From contig JAFSXR010000024.1 of the NCBI GenBank assembly GCA_017443985.1, positions 1-38,863 on the forward strand: a stretch of DNA of 38,863 nucleotides. The letters are read 5' to 3'. This document shows positions 25,522-33,316 of the stretch, in pieces. The notes below the pieces were generated by a model. It saw nothing but the letters and a program-made list of their open reading frames with translations. It did not search any database and was not told where the DNA came from. The first letter of the stretch is position 1. Each line of letters starts with the position of its first letter. The DNA is from Synergistaceae bacterium (lineage in GTDB: Bacteria > Synergistota > Synergistia > Synergistales > Aminobacteriaceae). Both the position numbers and the translations under genes were made by a program.

Positions 25522-26364
25522 GTGAAGCCATACTCTATCGGCCTGTATGAAAAGGCCATGCCTGAGTCTATGTCGTGGCGTGAAAAATTAGAATGCGCTA
25601 AGGAATGCGGCTACGATTTTGTCGAGATCAGCATTGACGAGACGGACAAAAAATTATCGCGCCTCGAATGGTCGCAGGACGAACGCTTTGAAATTTTGAA
25701 ACTCATGAAAGAAATCAATATGCCGATCCGAAGCATGTGTCTTTCAGGGCACCGCAAATACCCCTTCGGCGCGTCCGACCCTAAGATCCGCGAACGCAGT
25801 CTTGAAATTATGGAGAAGGCCGTACAGCTCGCTGATGACTTAGGCGTAAGAATAATACAGCTTGCCGGCTATGACGTTTATTACGAAAAGAGCACGCCTG
25901 AGAGCGAAAAATTTTTCCGCGAAAATCTTGCTAAGGCAACTTTAATGGCGGCTGATAAAGGCGTTCTGCTCGGCTTCGAGACAATGGAGACGGAATTTAT
26001 GAACACCACGCAAAAATCCATGCACTACGTTTCTTTAATTAACAGTCCTTATCTCGGAGTTTATCCCGACGCAGGAAATTTAACGAACGCCGCAAAAACT
26101 TACGGGACCAGCGTGCTTGATGACATGGAGACGGGCAGAGGACACATTATCGCGCTTCATCTCAAAGAGACAGTGCCGGGAAAATTTCGCGAGATTCCAT
26201 TTTTAACGGGACACGTTGACTTTGACGCTGTAATCAAAAAGGCGTGGGAGATGGGCATCAGGCGTTTTGTAACGGAGATGTGGGACGTAGGCAGGGCAGA
26301 ATGGAAAGATGATATTAAATTCGCGTGCCGTTCGATGTCAGAAAAAATTGACAAGCAAATATAA
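25522..26364 (+). CDS. ulaE: L-ribulose/L-xylulose-5-phosphate 3-epimerase
   Basis: A 280-residue TIM-barrel epimerase of the UlaE/SgbU family. It matches E. coli UlaE in SIGLYEKAMP, CGYDFVEISIDETDKKLSRLEWS, MCLSGHRKYPFGASD, IIQLAGYDVYYE and LGVYPDAGNL. Probable metal ligands lie in GFETME, YPDAGN, ALHLKET and VTEMWD. It converts L-xylulose 5-phosphate to L-ribulose 5-phosphate after the decarboxylation step. The start is GTG 25522 with AAAGGA 11 bases upstream. UlaD and UlaF, its usual partners, are not in this window. Confidence 0.94.
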   Translation: MKPYSIGLYEKAMPESMSWREKLECAKECGYDFVEISIDETDKKLSRLEWSQDERFEILKLMKEINMPIRSMCLSGHRKYPFGASDPKIRERSLEIMEKAVQLADDLGVRIIQLAGYDVYYEKSTPESEKFFRENLAKATLMAADKGVLLGFETMETEFMNTTQKSMHYVSLINSPYLGVYPDAGNLTNAAKTYGTSVLDDMETGRGHIIALHLKETVPGKFREIPFLTGHVDFDAVIKKAWEMGIRRFVTEMWDVGRAEWKDDIKFACRSMSEKIDKQI

Positions 26365-26388
26365 ATTTTTTTTAGGAGTGATTTATTT

Positions 26389-27453
26389 ATGAAGGTCGAA
26401 AAGAAAGTTATTTCCAATCTCAACAAATGTTACGAGATTTCAGCTCTTGACTTCAAAGGGCAGAAATGTTTTCTCGTAGCGGCTGAAAAAACTGACCCGT
26501 GCTATCTCTTTTCAGAGGACGGCGAGTGCCTCGAAACAGTTTGGACACAGCCCGGCGGCGTTATGACGATGACTCCGGTTCCGGACGGCGGCGGCCAGTT
26601 CCTTGCAACACACAAATTTTATTCACCGAATGACTCAATTAATGCAAAGATTGTAATCGCAACTCCAAAGTCAAAAGATAATTGGGAAATCCGTACGCTT
26701 TGCAAAGTTCCTTTCGTTCACCGCTTCGGCATTCTCAACAGGGGCGGAGTAAATTATCTCATTGCCTGCGCTCTGAAAACAGGACACGAATATAAAAACG
26801 ATTGGCGTTATCCGGGCGCGTGCTTCGGTGCAGTTCTTCCTAATGACCTTTCAAGCTACAACGACGATAATTTATTGGAGATGAAATTAATTGCAAACGG
26901 CATGTTAAAAAATCACGGCTACTGCAAAATTTCACACGCAGGACACGACGCGGCTCTTGTTGCATGTGAAGAGGGCACGTTCATTGTCTCGCCCCCTGCC
27001 GTTCTCGGAGCGTCTTGGGAAGTTGAACAGGTCAGCACCGTTCCTTCAAGCGATTCAATTCTTCTAGACTTCGACGGCGACGGAAAATTAGAGCTAGGCT
27101 GTATAAGCCCGTTTCACGGAAATTCCCTCACGATTTATCACCTTGATGAGCATAATAAATACGTTCCTCAATGGAAATATCCGCGCCCTGAAAAAGAAAC
27201 CGAGATGATCCACGCGACTTGGACATGTGAGCTTCTCGGCGTTCCTACATGGATTATAGGCTGGAGAAAAGGAACTAAGCAGACGATCGCAATCACTTGG
27301 GACAGCGGAGCCGGCGACTATAAAACAGAGCTCATTGACAAAGACACCGGCTGTGCAAACGCGATGCACTTCAAGAACAGCAAGGGACAGGACGTAATTG
27401 TCGCTACCAACCGCGAAATTGACGAAGTAGCGATGTACACAATTACAGAGTAA
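26389..27453 (+). CDS. Cytosolic beta-propeller protein of unknown function in the ula operon
   Basis: A 354-residue protein without a signal peptide or membrane segment. Its repeating short beta strands and the calcium-type loop LDFDGDGKLELGCIS (D227, D229, D231, E235) suggest an FG-GAP/VCBS-like propeller. Its many histidine- and tryptophan-bearing loops (HRFG near 111, KTGHEYKNDWRYPGACFG 130-147, NHGY 175-178, HAGHD 183-187, HATWT 275-279, TGCANAMHF 320-328) look more like an active site than a scaffold. It starts 24 bases after ulaE with TAGGAG before the ATG. I recognise no named family with confidence; a lyase or isomerase on a sugar acid or aldosulose is one guess. Confidence 0.72.
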   Translation: MKVEKKVISNLNKCYEISALDFKGQKCFLVAAEKTDPCYLFSEDGECLETVWTQPGGVMTMTPVPDGGGQFLATHKFYSPNDSINAKIVIATPKSKDNWEIRTLCKVPFVHRFGILNRGGVNYLIACALKTGHEYKNDWRYPGACFGAVLPNDLSSYNDDNLLEMKLIANGMLKNHGYCKISHAGHDAALVACEEGTFIVSPPAVLGASWEVEQVSTVPSSDSILLDFDGDGKLELGCISPFHGNSLTIYHLDEHNKYVPQWKYPRPEKETEMIHATWTCELLGVPTWIIGWRKGTKQTIAITWDSGAGDYKTELIDKDTGCANAMHFKNSKGQDVIVATNREIDEVAMYTITE

Positions 27454-27489
27454 TTAATTTAGAAATTTAATTAAAAAGGAGGATTTTAT

Positions 27490-28821
27490 ATGTCCAAAAA
27501 ATTATTAGTGTGCTTGCTTCTTTCAGCGATGATTTTGTCTGCCGCGTCAGCAGATGAACTCTCACTGGGCGAAGTAAACAGGTTCCTCAACTCTTCGGCA
27601 AAACTTGGAGAGGGAAGCAAAGCCAACGCGGTCGCCGTCATTCCGTTCAATCATATCGACGGCCCGAAAGAAGAAGATTTGTTCTATGCCTTTGTGCCCT
27701 TCAAGTATGTTGCGCGCAATTATGTGAAGTATCAGGTTACTTTCATTTCCTGCACCTGCCGTCCCGCAGACCTCAACGTATGGTCAACCGCGTATCTTGA
27801 ATTAACTCTGCCCTCAAGCGGAAAAATTGAGGACGCAGCCGTCAGAACTTTCAGCTTTGACAGAGACTCAACGGGTCATTATCTCGGCGGTTTCTGGGGA
27901 GACAGCGATCCCCCTCCTACGTCGCCGAAGTCAACGTTTGAAAAATTTAAGGCTGAAATGCTGCCGTACTATGTCGGCAAGACCTGCGCCCAGATAATGA
28001 AGCTCGGCACGATTGACGACATCAAAGACTATAACGTCGGCGAAGGACGCGAAAATTTAACGCTTGACGGCTGGACGGGCGCGACAGTCTCGTCAAACAA
28101 CATACTCAGAATACTTGAAGCTATGTTTGTGTATCACGCGACGGATCAATTCTTTGACGGCGATCCAAAAGCTGTAGAGATGAGAAAAGTTTTTGAGAGC
28201 AAAAAGGCTGTAGCGGCGGCCGTTGCAACCGCGTCAGCGGCAAAAGAAGGAACGGAACTTCCTGCGCCCGTTGACACTAAAAAAACTTACAAGGCCAACA
28301 AGGACGATACAGAAGAGACGGTCTGCGCTCCGGGCAACTTCGGGCCGACATGCTCATCAATCACGAATGAAAATCTCCTTCAGTATCTCGGACGCAGCGA
28401 CGTTATGTATATCGACCTCCGCGACTTCGAGGACTACGCAAAGAAACACTTGCGCAACTTTGAGTGTATTCCTTATCTCTCGTTGATATTTAACGCTGAC
28501 GCGCACAAAGATTCTTCACTGCCTCAGCTTTACGGCGGAACGACTGACGACCCGATCCCCGTATACAAAGAGTCTGACGAGATACTTCAGGCACTCTTCC
28601 CGAAAAATAAAACGATTTTCCTCATGTGTCAGGGCGGAGGCCGCGTCAACAACATGATGAAAATTCTCAAGGCTCGCGGCTGGGACATGAGCAAGGTTTA
28701 CAACATCGGCGGAATGGCGCACTACGCCGGCCCTGCTTACAAGAGCATAACGACAGACACGCCAGAAATTATCGTGAAGGCCACTTATAATTTTGAAGGG
28801 CTGACACGCATCGCAAAGTAA
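27490..28821 (+). CDS. Secreted flavin-binding (FMN_bind-like) and rhodanese two-domain protein
   Basis: A 443-residue exported protein with signal peptide SKKLLVCLLLSAMILSAASA (cleavage near residue 20-22). The first domain (about 45-218) ends in LTLDGWTGATVSSNNILRIL, which fits the D-G-x-T-G-A-T motif on which ApbE attaches FMN to the last threonine (T199); GKIEDAAVRTFSFD and the YYVGK block also suit FMN_bind domains. After an alanine/lysine linker (about 238-275) comes a rhodanese domain with YIDLRDFEDYAKKHL and the active loop CQGGGR, cysteine C380. Both domains would act outside the cytoplasm. AAGGAGG precedes the ATG, and a strong terminator follows. No apbE gene is in the window. Confidence 0.82.
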   Translation: MSKKLLVCLLLSAMILSAASADELSLGEVNRFLNSSAKLGEGSKANAVAVIPFNHIDGPKEEDLFYAFVPFKYVARNYVKYQVTFISCTCRPADLNVWSTAYLELTLPSSGKIEDAAVRTFSFDRDSTGHYLGGFWGDSDPPPTSPKSTFEKFKAEMLPYYVGKTCAQIMKLGTIDDIKDYNVGEGRENLTLDGWTGATVSSNNILRILEAMFVYHATDQFFDGDPKAVEMRKVFESKKAVAAAVATASAAKEGTELPAPVDTKKTYKANKDDTEETVCAPGNFGPTCSSITNENLLQYLGRSDVMYIDLRDFEDYAKKHLRNFECIPYLSLIFNADAHKDSSLPQLYGGTTDDPIPVYKESDEILQALFPKNKTIFLMCQGGGRVNNMMKILKARGWDMSKVYNIGGMAHYAGPAYKSITTDTPEIIVKATYNFEGLTRIAK

Positions 28822-28836
28822 AAAAAAAATTTTTTG

Positions 28837-28870
28837 AGGTGGGAGAAAATTTTTTCTCTCACCTTTTTTT
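28837..28870 (+). terminator. Strong intrinsic terminator closing the rightward ula operon
   Basis: AGGTGGGAGAAAA pairs with TTTTCTCTCACCT (one G-T) and runs into T7. It separates the flavin/rhodanese gene from the symporter. Confidence 0.9.
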
Positions 28871-28927
28871 ATCTCTTTCAGATTTTTATTTCTTTCAAAT
28901 TTTTTCTCTAAAAAAAATTTTTTAACA

Positions 28928-28956
28928 TTCACGGTAAAATAAGCTGCAAGTATAAT
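28928..28956 (+). promoter_or_regulatory. Promoter of the sodium symporter gene
   Basis: TTCACG (28928-28933), 17 bases, consensus TATAAT (28951-28956), about 50 bases before the ATG. Confidence 0.65.
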
Positions 28957-29005
28957 ATATTTACTTTAATAAAAAATTTTACAGTAAAGAAAGGAATGTT
29001 TATTT

Positions 29006-30475
29006 ATGCAGGCTAACTTAACTGTAGTTGTTATAGTAGTTGCTTATACGCTTTTCATGCTCTGGATCGGCTGGTACTCGTCGACAAAAGTCAAGAACAA
29101 CACCGATTTTGTTGTCGCAGGCAGAAGGCTTGGTCCTTTGATGATGGCCGGAACATTAGCGGCAACGGAAATAGGAGGCGGAAGTTCGCTCGGCGTTGTT
29201 CAAAACGGAATGTCGGGCTTCGGGCTTAGTGCCTCATGGTACATTTCCACAATGGGACTTGCCTTTATAATTTTGTGCTTCCTTGCTCCGAAGTTCCGTC
29301 TTTCAGAAGTCAAGACCGTTCCAGAATATTTCAGGAGACGCTACGGACAGGCTTGCGGCTGCATAACTTCAATAATTATGCTGCTGCCCCTTATCGGACT
29401 TACGGCCGGACAGATTATAGCCTCAGCAGTAATCTGCTCGACGATGCTCGGAATAAGCTACAAGACAGCCGTAATTATAATTTCGATAGTAATCACTCTG
29501 TATTCGATCATGGGCGGCCTGTGGAGCGTAACTATAACCGATAACGTTCAAATATTTTTAATCGTGGCAGGAATGATTATCGCGGTGCCCTTCGCTTTGA
29601 ATTTTGCAGGCGGCTGGGACGCTGTCGTTGCGAATATTCCTGAGGGCACTTTGAAACTTTTGGACGGGCCCGGAAAAAGCTACGGCATCATCGACATAAT
29701 ATCATTAACCATAATGTACGTCGCTACTTTCGCAGTAGGTCAGGAGGCCGTGTCGCGTTACTACGCCACAAAAGATACTAAGGCCGCAGCAATCGGATCG
29801 TTAGGAGCAGCCGTTATTAATTTCGTTTATGCTTTTATCCCGACGATTTTGGGAATTATCATGCTTGCGCTTATCAACATGGGAAAATTTTCAGCGTCGG
29901 ATTTTGCAAATGTCGGAGCAAGATACGCCCTTCCTGTTCTTGCTATGGAAGTAATGCCTCCGATAATATGCGGATTCCTTTTCGCAGGCATTATCTCGGC
30001 TACAATGTCCTCAGCAGATTCTGACATGCTCGGAGCAGGGGCAATTTTTGCCAACGATATTTATAAGCAGTTCATCAGAAAGAACGCAGGCAGCAAAGAA
30101 GTTATGCGTGTTACGCAGATTTCAATGTTCCTCGTCGGAGTTGTGTCTATGCTCATCGCGCTTTATAACACTCAAAGCATTGTATCTATTTTGATGTTCA
30201 GCTTCACTCTCCGCGCCGCAGGCTCATTATTCCCGTATATCATGGGCATGTACTGGAAGGGAGCGTCTAAGGCCGGCACTATCGCCTCTTTAATCGCAGG
30301 AACTGTCATTGTAGTTTATCTTGAGCAATTCTCAGGCGGAAACATTTTTGGAATGCACATAAGCCAGCCCATAATTCCGGGACTTGTCGCAGGCTTTGTA
30401 TTCTTTATCATTTTCTCGATAATCATGCCTCCAGAGACAAGAACGACCGAGCTTGCTCCTGAAGAAGATATTTAA
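29006..30475 (+). CDS. Sodium:solute symporter (SSS family)
   Basis: A 489-residue transporter with about thirteen hydrophobic segments. Features of the family are NNTDFVVAGRRLGPLMMAGTLAATEIGGGSSLG at the front, PEYFRRRYG in the second cytoplasmic loop and GIISATMSSADSDMLGAGAIFANDIY, which holds the sodium-site serines. It imports a small organic solute with Na+; the substrate cannot be told from sequence. It has its own promoter beyond a terminator, so membership in the ula system is only positional. AAAGGAA precedes ATG 29006. Confidence 0.93.
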   Translation: MQANLTVVVIVVAYTLFMLWIGWYSSTKVKNNTDFVVAGRRLGPLMMAGTLAATEIGGGSSLGVVQNGMSGFGLSASWYISTMGLAFIILCFLAPKFRLSEVKTVPEYFRRRYGQACGCITSIIMLLPLIGLTAGQIIASAVICSTMLGISYKTAVIIISIVITLYSIMGGLWSVTITDNVQIFLIVAGMIIAVPFALNFAGGWDAVVANIPEGTLKLLDGPGKSYGIIDIISLTIMYVATFAVGQEAVSRYYATKDTKAAAIGSLGAAVINFVYAFIPTILGIIMLALINMGKFSASDFANVGARYALPVLAMEVMPPIICGFLFAGIISATMSSADSDMLGAGAIFANDIYKQFIRKNAGSKEVMRVTQISMFLVGVVSMLIALYNTQSIVSILMFSFTLRAAGSLFPYIMGMYWKGASKAGTIASLIAGTVIVVYLEQFSGGNIFGMHISQPIIPGLVAGFVFFIIFSIIMPPETRTTELAPEEDI

Positions 30476-30484
30476 TTTAAGCAA

Positions 30485-30530
30485 TTAGGAGTTAGGAGTT
30501 AGGAATTAGGAATTTTTCCCGGCTCCTAAA
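30485..30530. terminator. Heptamer terminator between convergent symporter and cobD genes
   Basis: Four units (TTAGGAG, TTAGGAG, TTAGGAA, TTAGGAA; 30485-30512) are followed by TTTTTCCCGG and an inverted CTCCTAA (30523-30529). On the minus strand this inverted copy holds the TAG stop of cobD (30526-30528), the same arrangement as dctM/uxaC. Confidence 0.7.
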
Positions 30531-31449
30531 TTTCTAAAATAATCATCAGCACCGCGAACAAAGCGCAAGAAATATCCAACAAGTTCCAAGCTCTTACAAT
30601 GTCAAAAATTTCCGGCTCGCGTGCATTTTCATTAATGAACGGACGCGGCTCAAAAATTCCCCCGTAAAAAGCTCCTCCGCCCAGTTTTATATTTAATGCT
30701 CCGGCGAACGCGCTTTCACCGTGCGCACTGTTGGGGCTTTTGTGTTTTTTTCGATCATGTAAAAAAATTTTGAGAGCTCTGAAAAAATTTCTGCCCGACA
30801 TTACGATAATAAAACCTCCGAGACGGGCAGGAATAAAATTTAGAACGTCATCAAGTTTTGCCGAAGCAAAGCCGAATTTTTCATAGCTTTCATAGCCTAT
30901 CATTGAGTCTAATGTGCTGACAGCCTTGAAGAGCCACACGCTTAATATCATTCCGTAAGAGCCGAAGAAAAAATTTCCTAAGGCCGCAAAAAAAATCACC
31001 GAGATTATTCCGTCAATAGAGTTCTCTGAAATTGTCTCAATGACCGCGCAGGTTATTTCAGCTGCGTTTAATTTTTCAGTGTCCCGGCCGACAACAAACG
31101 ATAAAAATTTTCGAGCCTCGTCTAAATTATTTTTTAACAGGGCAAAAAAAATTTCTTCCGTCTCGTCCTTCAGGTCGCGCCATGCAAGGGCCGAATAAAT
31201 TAAATAAACTTGAACAAAAAAATTATTTTTTGAAACATAAAGCAGCGCGAAAACAAAGAGCCCCGCCGTGCATAAAGTCAAAACACACAGAGCGAGGCCG
31301 CGAGTAAATGAATTTTTGTCTGTAAATAAAATTTTTTGCCAGAAATTTATAACGCGCCCGATTAATTTTACGGGGTGAGGAAAATTTTTCGGGTCGCCTA
31401 AAATTCTGTCGGTCAATATCGCAAGACTTAGAACAAGCGCGAAATTCAA
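30526..31449 (-). CDS. cobD: Adenosylcobinamide-phosphate synthase (CobD/CbiB)
   Basis: A 307-residue membrane enzyme that joins aminopropanol phosphate (or a relative) to cobyric acid in B12 synthesis. Family blocks: DRILGDPKNFPHPVKLIGRVI, RDLKDETEEIFFAL, VGRDTEKLNAAEITCAVIETISENSIDGIIS, SVWLFKAVSTLDSMIGY and SAHGESAFAGALNIKLGGGAFY. The start TTG 31449 comes one base after the stop of the upstream SH3 gene, with no Shine-Dalgarno visible, so it should depend on coupled translation. It is the only B12 gene here. B12 would suit methylmalonyl-CoA metabolism with the decarboxylase (inference). No cobalamin riboswitch was seen upstream. Confidence 0.94.
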   Translation of the reverse strand: MNFALVLSLAILTDRILGDPKNFPHPVKLIGRVINFWQKILFTDKNSFTRGLALCVLTLCTAGLFVFALLYVSKNNFFVQVYLIYSALAWRDLKDETEEIFFALLKNNLDEARKFLSFVVGRDTEKLNAAEITCAVIETISENSIDGIISVIFFAALGNFFFGSYGMILSVWLFKAVSTLDSMIGYESYEKFGFASAKLDDVLNFIPARLGGFIIVMSGRNFFRALKIFLHDRKKHKSPNSAHGESAFAGALNIKLGGGAFYGGIFEPRPFINENAREPEIFDIVRAWNLLDISCALFAVLMIILEI

Positions 31450-31450
31450 T

Positions 31451-32101
31451 TTAATTTAATTTTATGTCTCCGGCTCGTCCGCTTCTGAGCTCAATCGCGT
31501 AAACTTTTCCGTCCTGCATGCAGACATCAAACGTAATATTTTTTGTAGGAAGTTCGTATGAAAAAGTTGTGAACTGGCTTTCTATAAAATCCGTGTAGCG
31601 CGCTGTCGGCGTGCCCAGCCTTTTTTGAATGGAAGCCTCGCTCATTCCCAAAGGATTGAAACCTAAAAATGCTTTGCACTCCGCAGGGTCTTCGCTGGCA
31701 AAAAGTTCGGGATTTTTCTTGGCCTTCTTCGTATTTTTTGCGTAAGTGTCGTAAAGATCCGATGCGGTTTTACTTTTCGGGCCTATCTTCAATAAAACGC
31801 CGTTTTGAGCAAGCCAGCCGGTTTTTTCCCCGACTTTGACTTTGTACCATAAAGCACCCTCTCCGTCCCTCCGGGAGCCGAGAAGTTTCAGCCACGATTC
31901 AGGAAATTCGACGGTCTCAGCGTCCGCCTTTGCGTCAGGCTGTTCATAAACCGGAAGAGAATTTTCAAGCGCGAATGCCCACTGGCCTTTTGAGGGAACA
32001 GGCTGCATCGTACGCTCTTGAGCGTCAAGACTAAGCGGAAAATTTAATACACAGGCACTCAACACGAATAATAATAAAAATTTCTTTGACATACTTAACA
32101 T
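31451..32101 (-). CDS. Secreted SH3-like protein, paralogue 1
   Basis: A 216-residue exported protein with signal peptide MSKKFLLLFVLSACVLNFPLSLDA. Residues about 38-108 (KGQWAFALENSLPVYEQPDA...LWYKVKVGEKTGWLAQNG) form a bacterial SH3-like domain. The C-terminal part (FNPLGMSEASIQKRLGTPTARYTD... ITFDVCMQDGKVYAIEL) has the short helix-turn and beta layout seen in BamE/SmpA-like modules. AAGGAG lies five bases before ATG 32101. The next gene upstream (32121-32699) is a clear paralogue, so the pair arose by tandem duplication. Role unknown, probably envelope-related. Confidence 0.75.
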   Translation of the reverse strand: MLSMSKKFLLLFVLSACVLNFPLSLDAQERTMQPVPSKGQWAFALENSLPVYEQPDAKADAETVEFPESWLKLLGSRRDGEGALWYKVKVGEKTGWLAQNGVLLKIGPKSKTASDLYDTYAKNTKKAKKNPELFASEDPAECKAFLGFNPLGMSEASIQKRLGTPTARYTDFIESQFTTFSYELPTKNITFDVCMQDGKVYAIELRSGRAGDIKLN

Positions 32102-32120
32102 AAAAACTCCTTAAAAAAAT

Positions 32121-32699
32121 TTAATTATCTGTCTGACCGGCGCGTCCGTCAAAAAATCTTGCTTCTTCGACTTCACCGCCGCGCAGAGTTACAACAAGCG
32201 TCATATTTCTGTCTGAAAGCTCGTATGAAAGAATATTAACGTCGGCTTCTTCATACGGAGTCTCGCGCATTGTCGGCGTTCCGAGCTTCGAGCGTATTTC
32301 GTCCTGATCGAGTCCGAGCAACGGCTGAAGAGCACTTTTATTTTTTCTGTAGGATTTATAGAGATTTGTAGCAGATTTACTTTTTCCGGCCTGTAATTTT
32401 AATCTGATGCCGTTTTGAGCAAGCCAGCCGCTTTTTTTGCCGATTTTTACTTTATACCATAACATATTATCATTGTCGCGGACCGCGCTTGGAACTTTGA
32501 ACCATTCGCCATCAAAATCAACATATTCTGAATCCGAATTAGAGTCGGCTTTTTCGTAGAGGGGCAAAGAACTTTCAAGAGCAAACCCCCACTGGCCTTT
32601 TGACGGAGGAACGGGGCTGGCAACGTAAGCAAAAGCAGCAGACACGCAGACAAGCAGCGAGGCTAAAATTACTGAAATAAACGCAAATTTCTTTGACAT
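32121..32699 (-). CDS. Secreted SH3-like protein, paralogue 2
   Basis: A 192-residue exported protein from ATG 32699, chosen because AAGGAG lies nine bases upstream; the frame is open to 32717. Signal peptide SKKFAFISVILASLLVCVSAAFAYVA. It shares with its neighbour PSKGQWGFALESSLPLYEKADS, LWYKVKIGKKSGWLAQNGI, and the C-terminal LDQDEIRSKLGTPTMRETP block, but lacks the AKKNPELFASEDPAECKAF insertion of paralogue 1. A TATAAT box (32746-32741, minus) lies about 40 bases upstream with no good -35 partner. Confidence 0.75.
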   Translation of the reverse strand: MSKKFAFISVILASLLVCVSAAFAYVASPVPPSKGQWGFALESSLPLYEKADSNSDSEYVDFDGEWFKVPSAVRDNDNMLWYKVKIGKKSGWLAQNGIRLKLQAGKSKSATNLYKSYRKNKSALQPLLGLDQDEIRSKLGTPTMRETPYEEADVNILSYELSDRNMTLVVTLRGGEVEEARFFDGRAGQTDN

Positions 32700-33026
32700 A
32701 AAAATTACTCCTTCCATAAAAATTAAATTTTAATCTGCCTATTATATATCAGCCGCAATATGAGCAAAATTTTTTTATTTTTTAATTTTATCTCATAAAA
32801 AAAGTTTTTGTGATAAAATATTTACGTTCAATTTTTATTCATTCAAAAAATTCCAGAGAAAAATATTTTTGCAACTACATTTACACCTACAAAAATTTCA
32901 AAATTTTTTCGTGCTTATAAATTTTTTCAGAGCCGATTAAAAAAATAGAATCAAAAATTTTTTGAGAGCCCCCTAAAAAATTATTTTAATTTTTTTTCTG
33001 AGCGTCCCTGAAAATTTCTGCGCAAT
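32700..33026. repeat. Gene-free AT-rich region holding copy 2 of the dispersed element
   Basis: No credible gene. The stretch 32810-32910 repeats the order TGATAAAATATTT, CAAAAAATTCCAGAGAAAA, AACTACA, CCTACAAAAA, TTCAAAATTTTTTCG seen at 9954-10050 with about a quarter of positions changed. Both copies sit upstream of a minus-strand gene and downstream of a leftward terminator. Confidence 0.55.
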
Positions 33027-33060
33027 AAAAAAACTGCGAAAACCTTTTGAGCTTCCGCAG
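33027..33060 (-). terminator. Leftward intrinsic terminator with no gene directly before it
   Basis: On the minus strand CTGCGGAAGC pairs with GTTTTCGCAG (two G-T) around a seven-base loop, followed by T7. Nothing coding precedes it on that strand, which is the main reason for proposing a small RNA at 33027-33200. Confidence 0.8.
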
Positions 33061-33200
33061 ATTTATTTCATTATTTGAGGGGGGTAAAACTAAAACGATC
33101 GAACAAGAACAAGTTTTATAAATTCATTTTTACTTTCAAAAAACTTTCTTGCAGGAAAAAGTTTTTGAGTAATTTTTTTATTCTATATTTGTTCGTTATA
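33027..33200 (-). ncRNA. Candidate structured small RNA
   Basis: A consensus promoter (33234-33207) and a strong terminator (33060-33027), both leftward, enclose about 174 bases without a plausible gene. The RNA could fold: CGAACAA (33195-33189) with TTGTTCG (33106-33100) closes a region whose centre is an A/T-rich hairpin (33167-33155 with 33148-33137, loop about six bases). An unpaired C-rich stretch TTACCCCCCTC (33087-33077) precedes the terminator and is complementary to purine-rich ribosome sites. It is not 6S RNA, tmRNA or RNase P by size and motifs. It could also be an attenuated leader of the SH3 genes starting about 330 bases further on. Confidence 0.5.
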
Positions 33201-33206
33201 TCAAAC

Positions 33207-33234
33207 ATTATAATAAAAAAAAATTATCTGTCAA
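33207..33234 (-). promoter_or_regulatory. Near-perfect promoter of the candidate small RNA
   Basis: On the minus strand TTGACA (33234-33229), 16 bases, TATAAT (33212-33207). Both hexamers are full consensus, the best promoter in the window. Confidence 0.8.
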
Positions 33235-33316
33235 GATTTTGCTGCCCTTGCCTTAAAATAGAAAAACTGCTTTAATTCACGCAGCAATAATAATTTTAAG
33301 AATGGAGTATCTGCTG

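Noticed and set aside
31450..32120. Cobalamin riboswitch for cobD
   Set aside because: cobD has no leader of its own, and no B12-box-like sequence was seen upstream of the SH3 pair.
33075..33275. 66-codon rightward reading frame in the gene-free region
   Set aside because: TTG start, no proper ribosome site, lysine/phenylalanine-rich composition expected from AT-rich DNA, and it lies antisense to the candidate small RNA.
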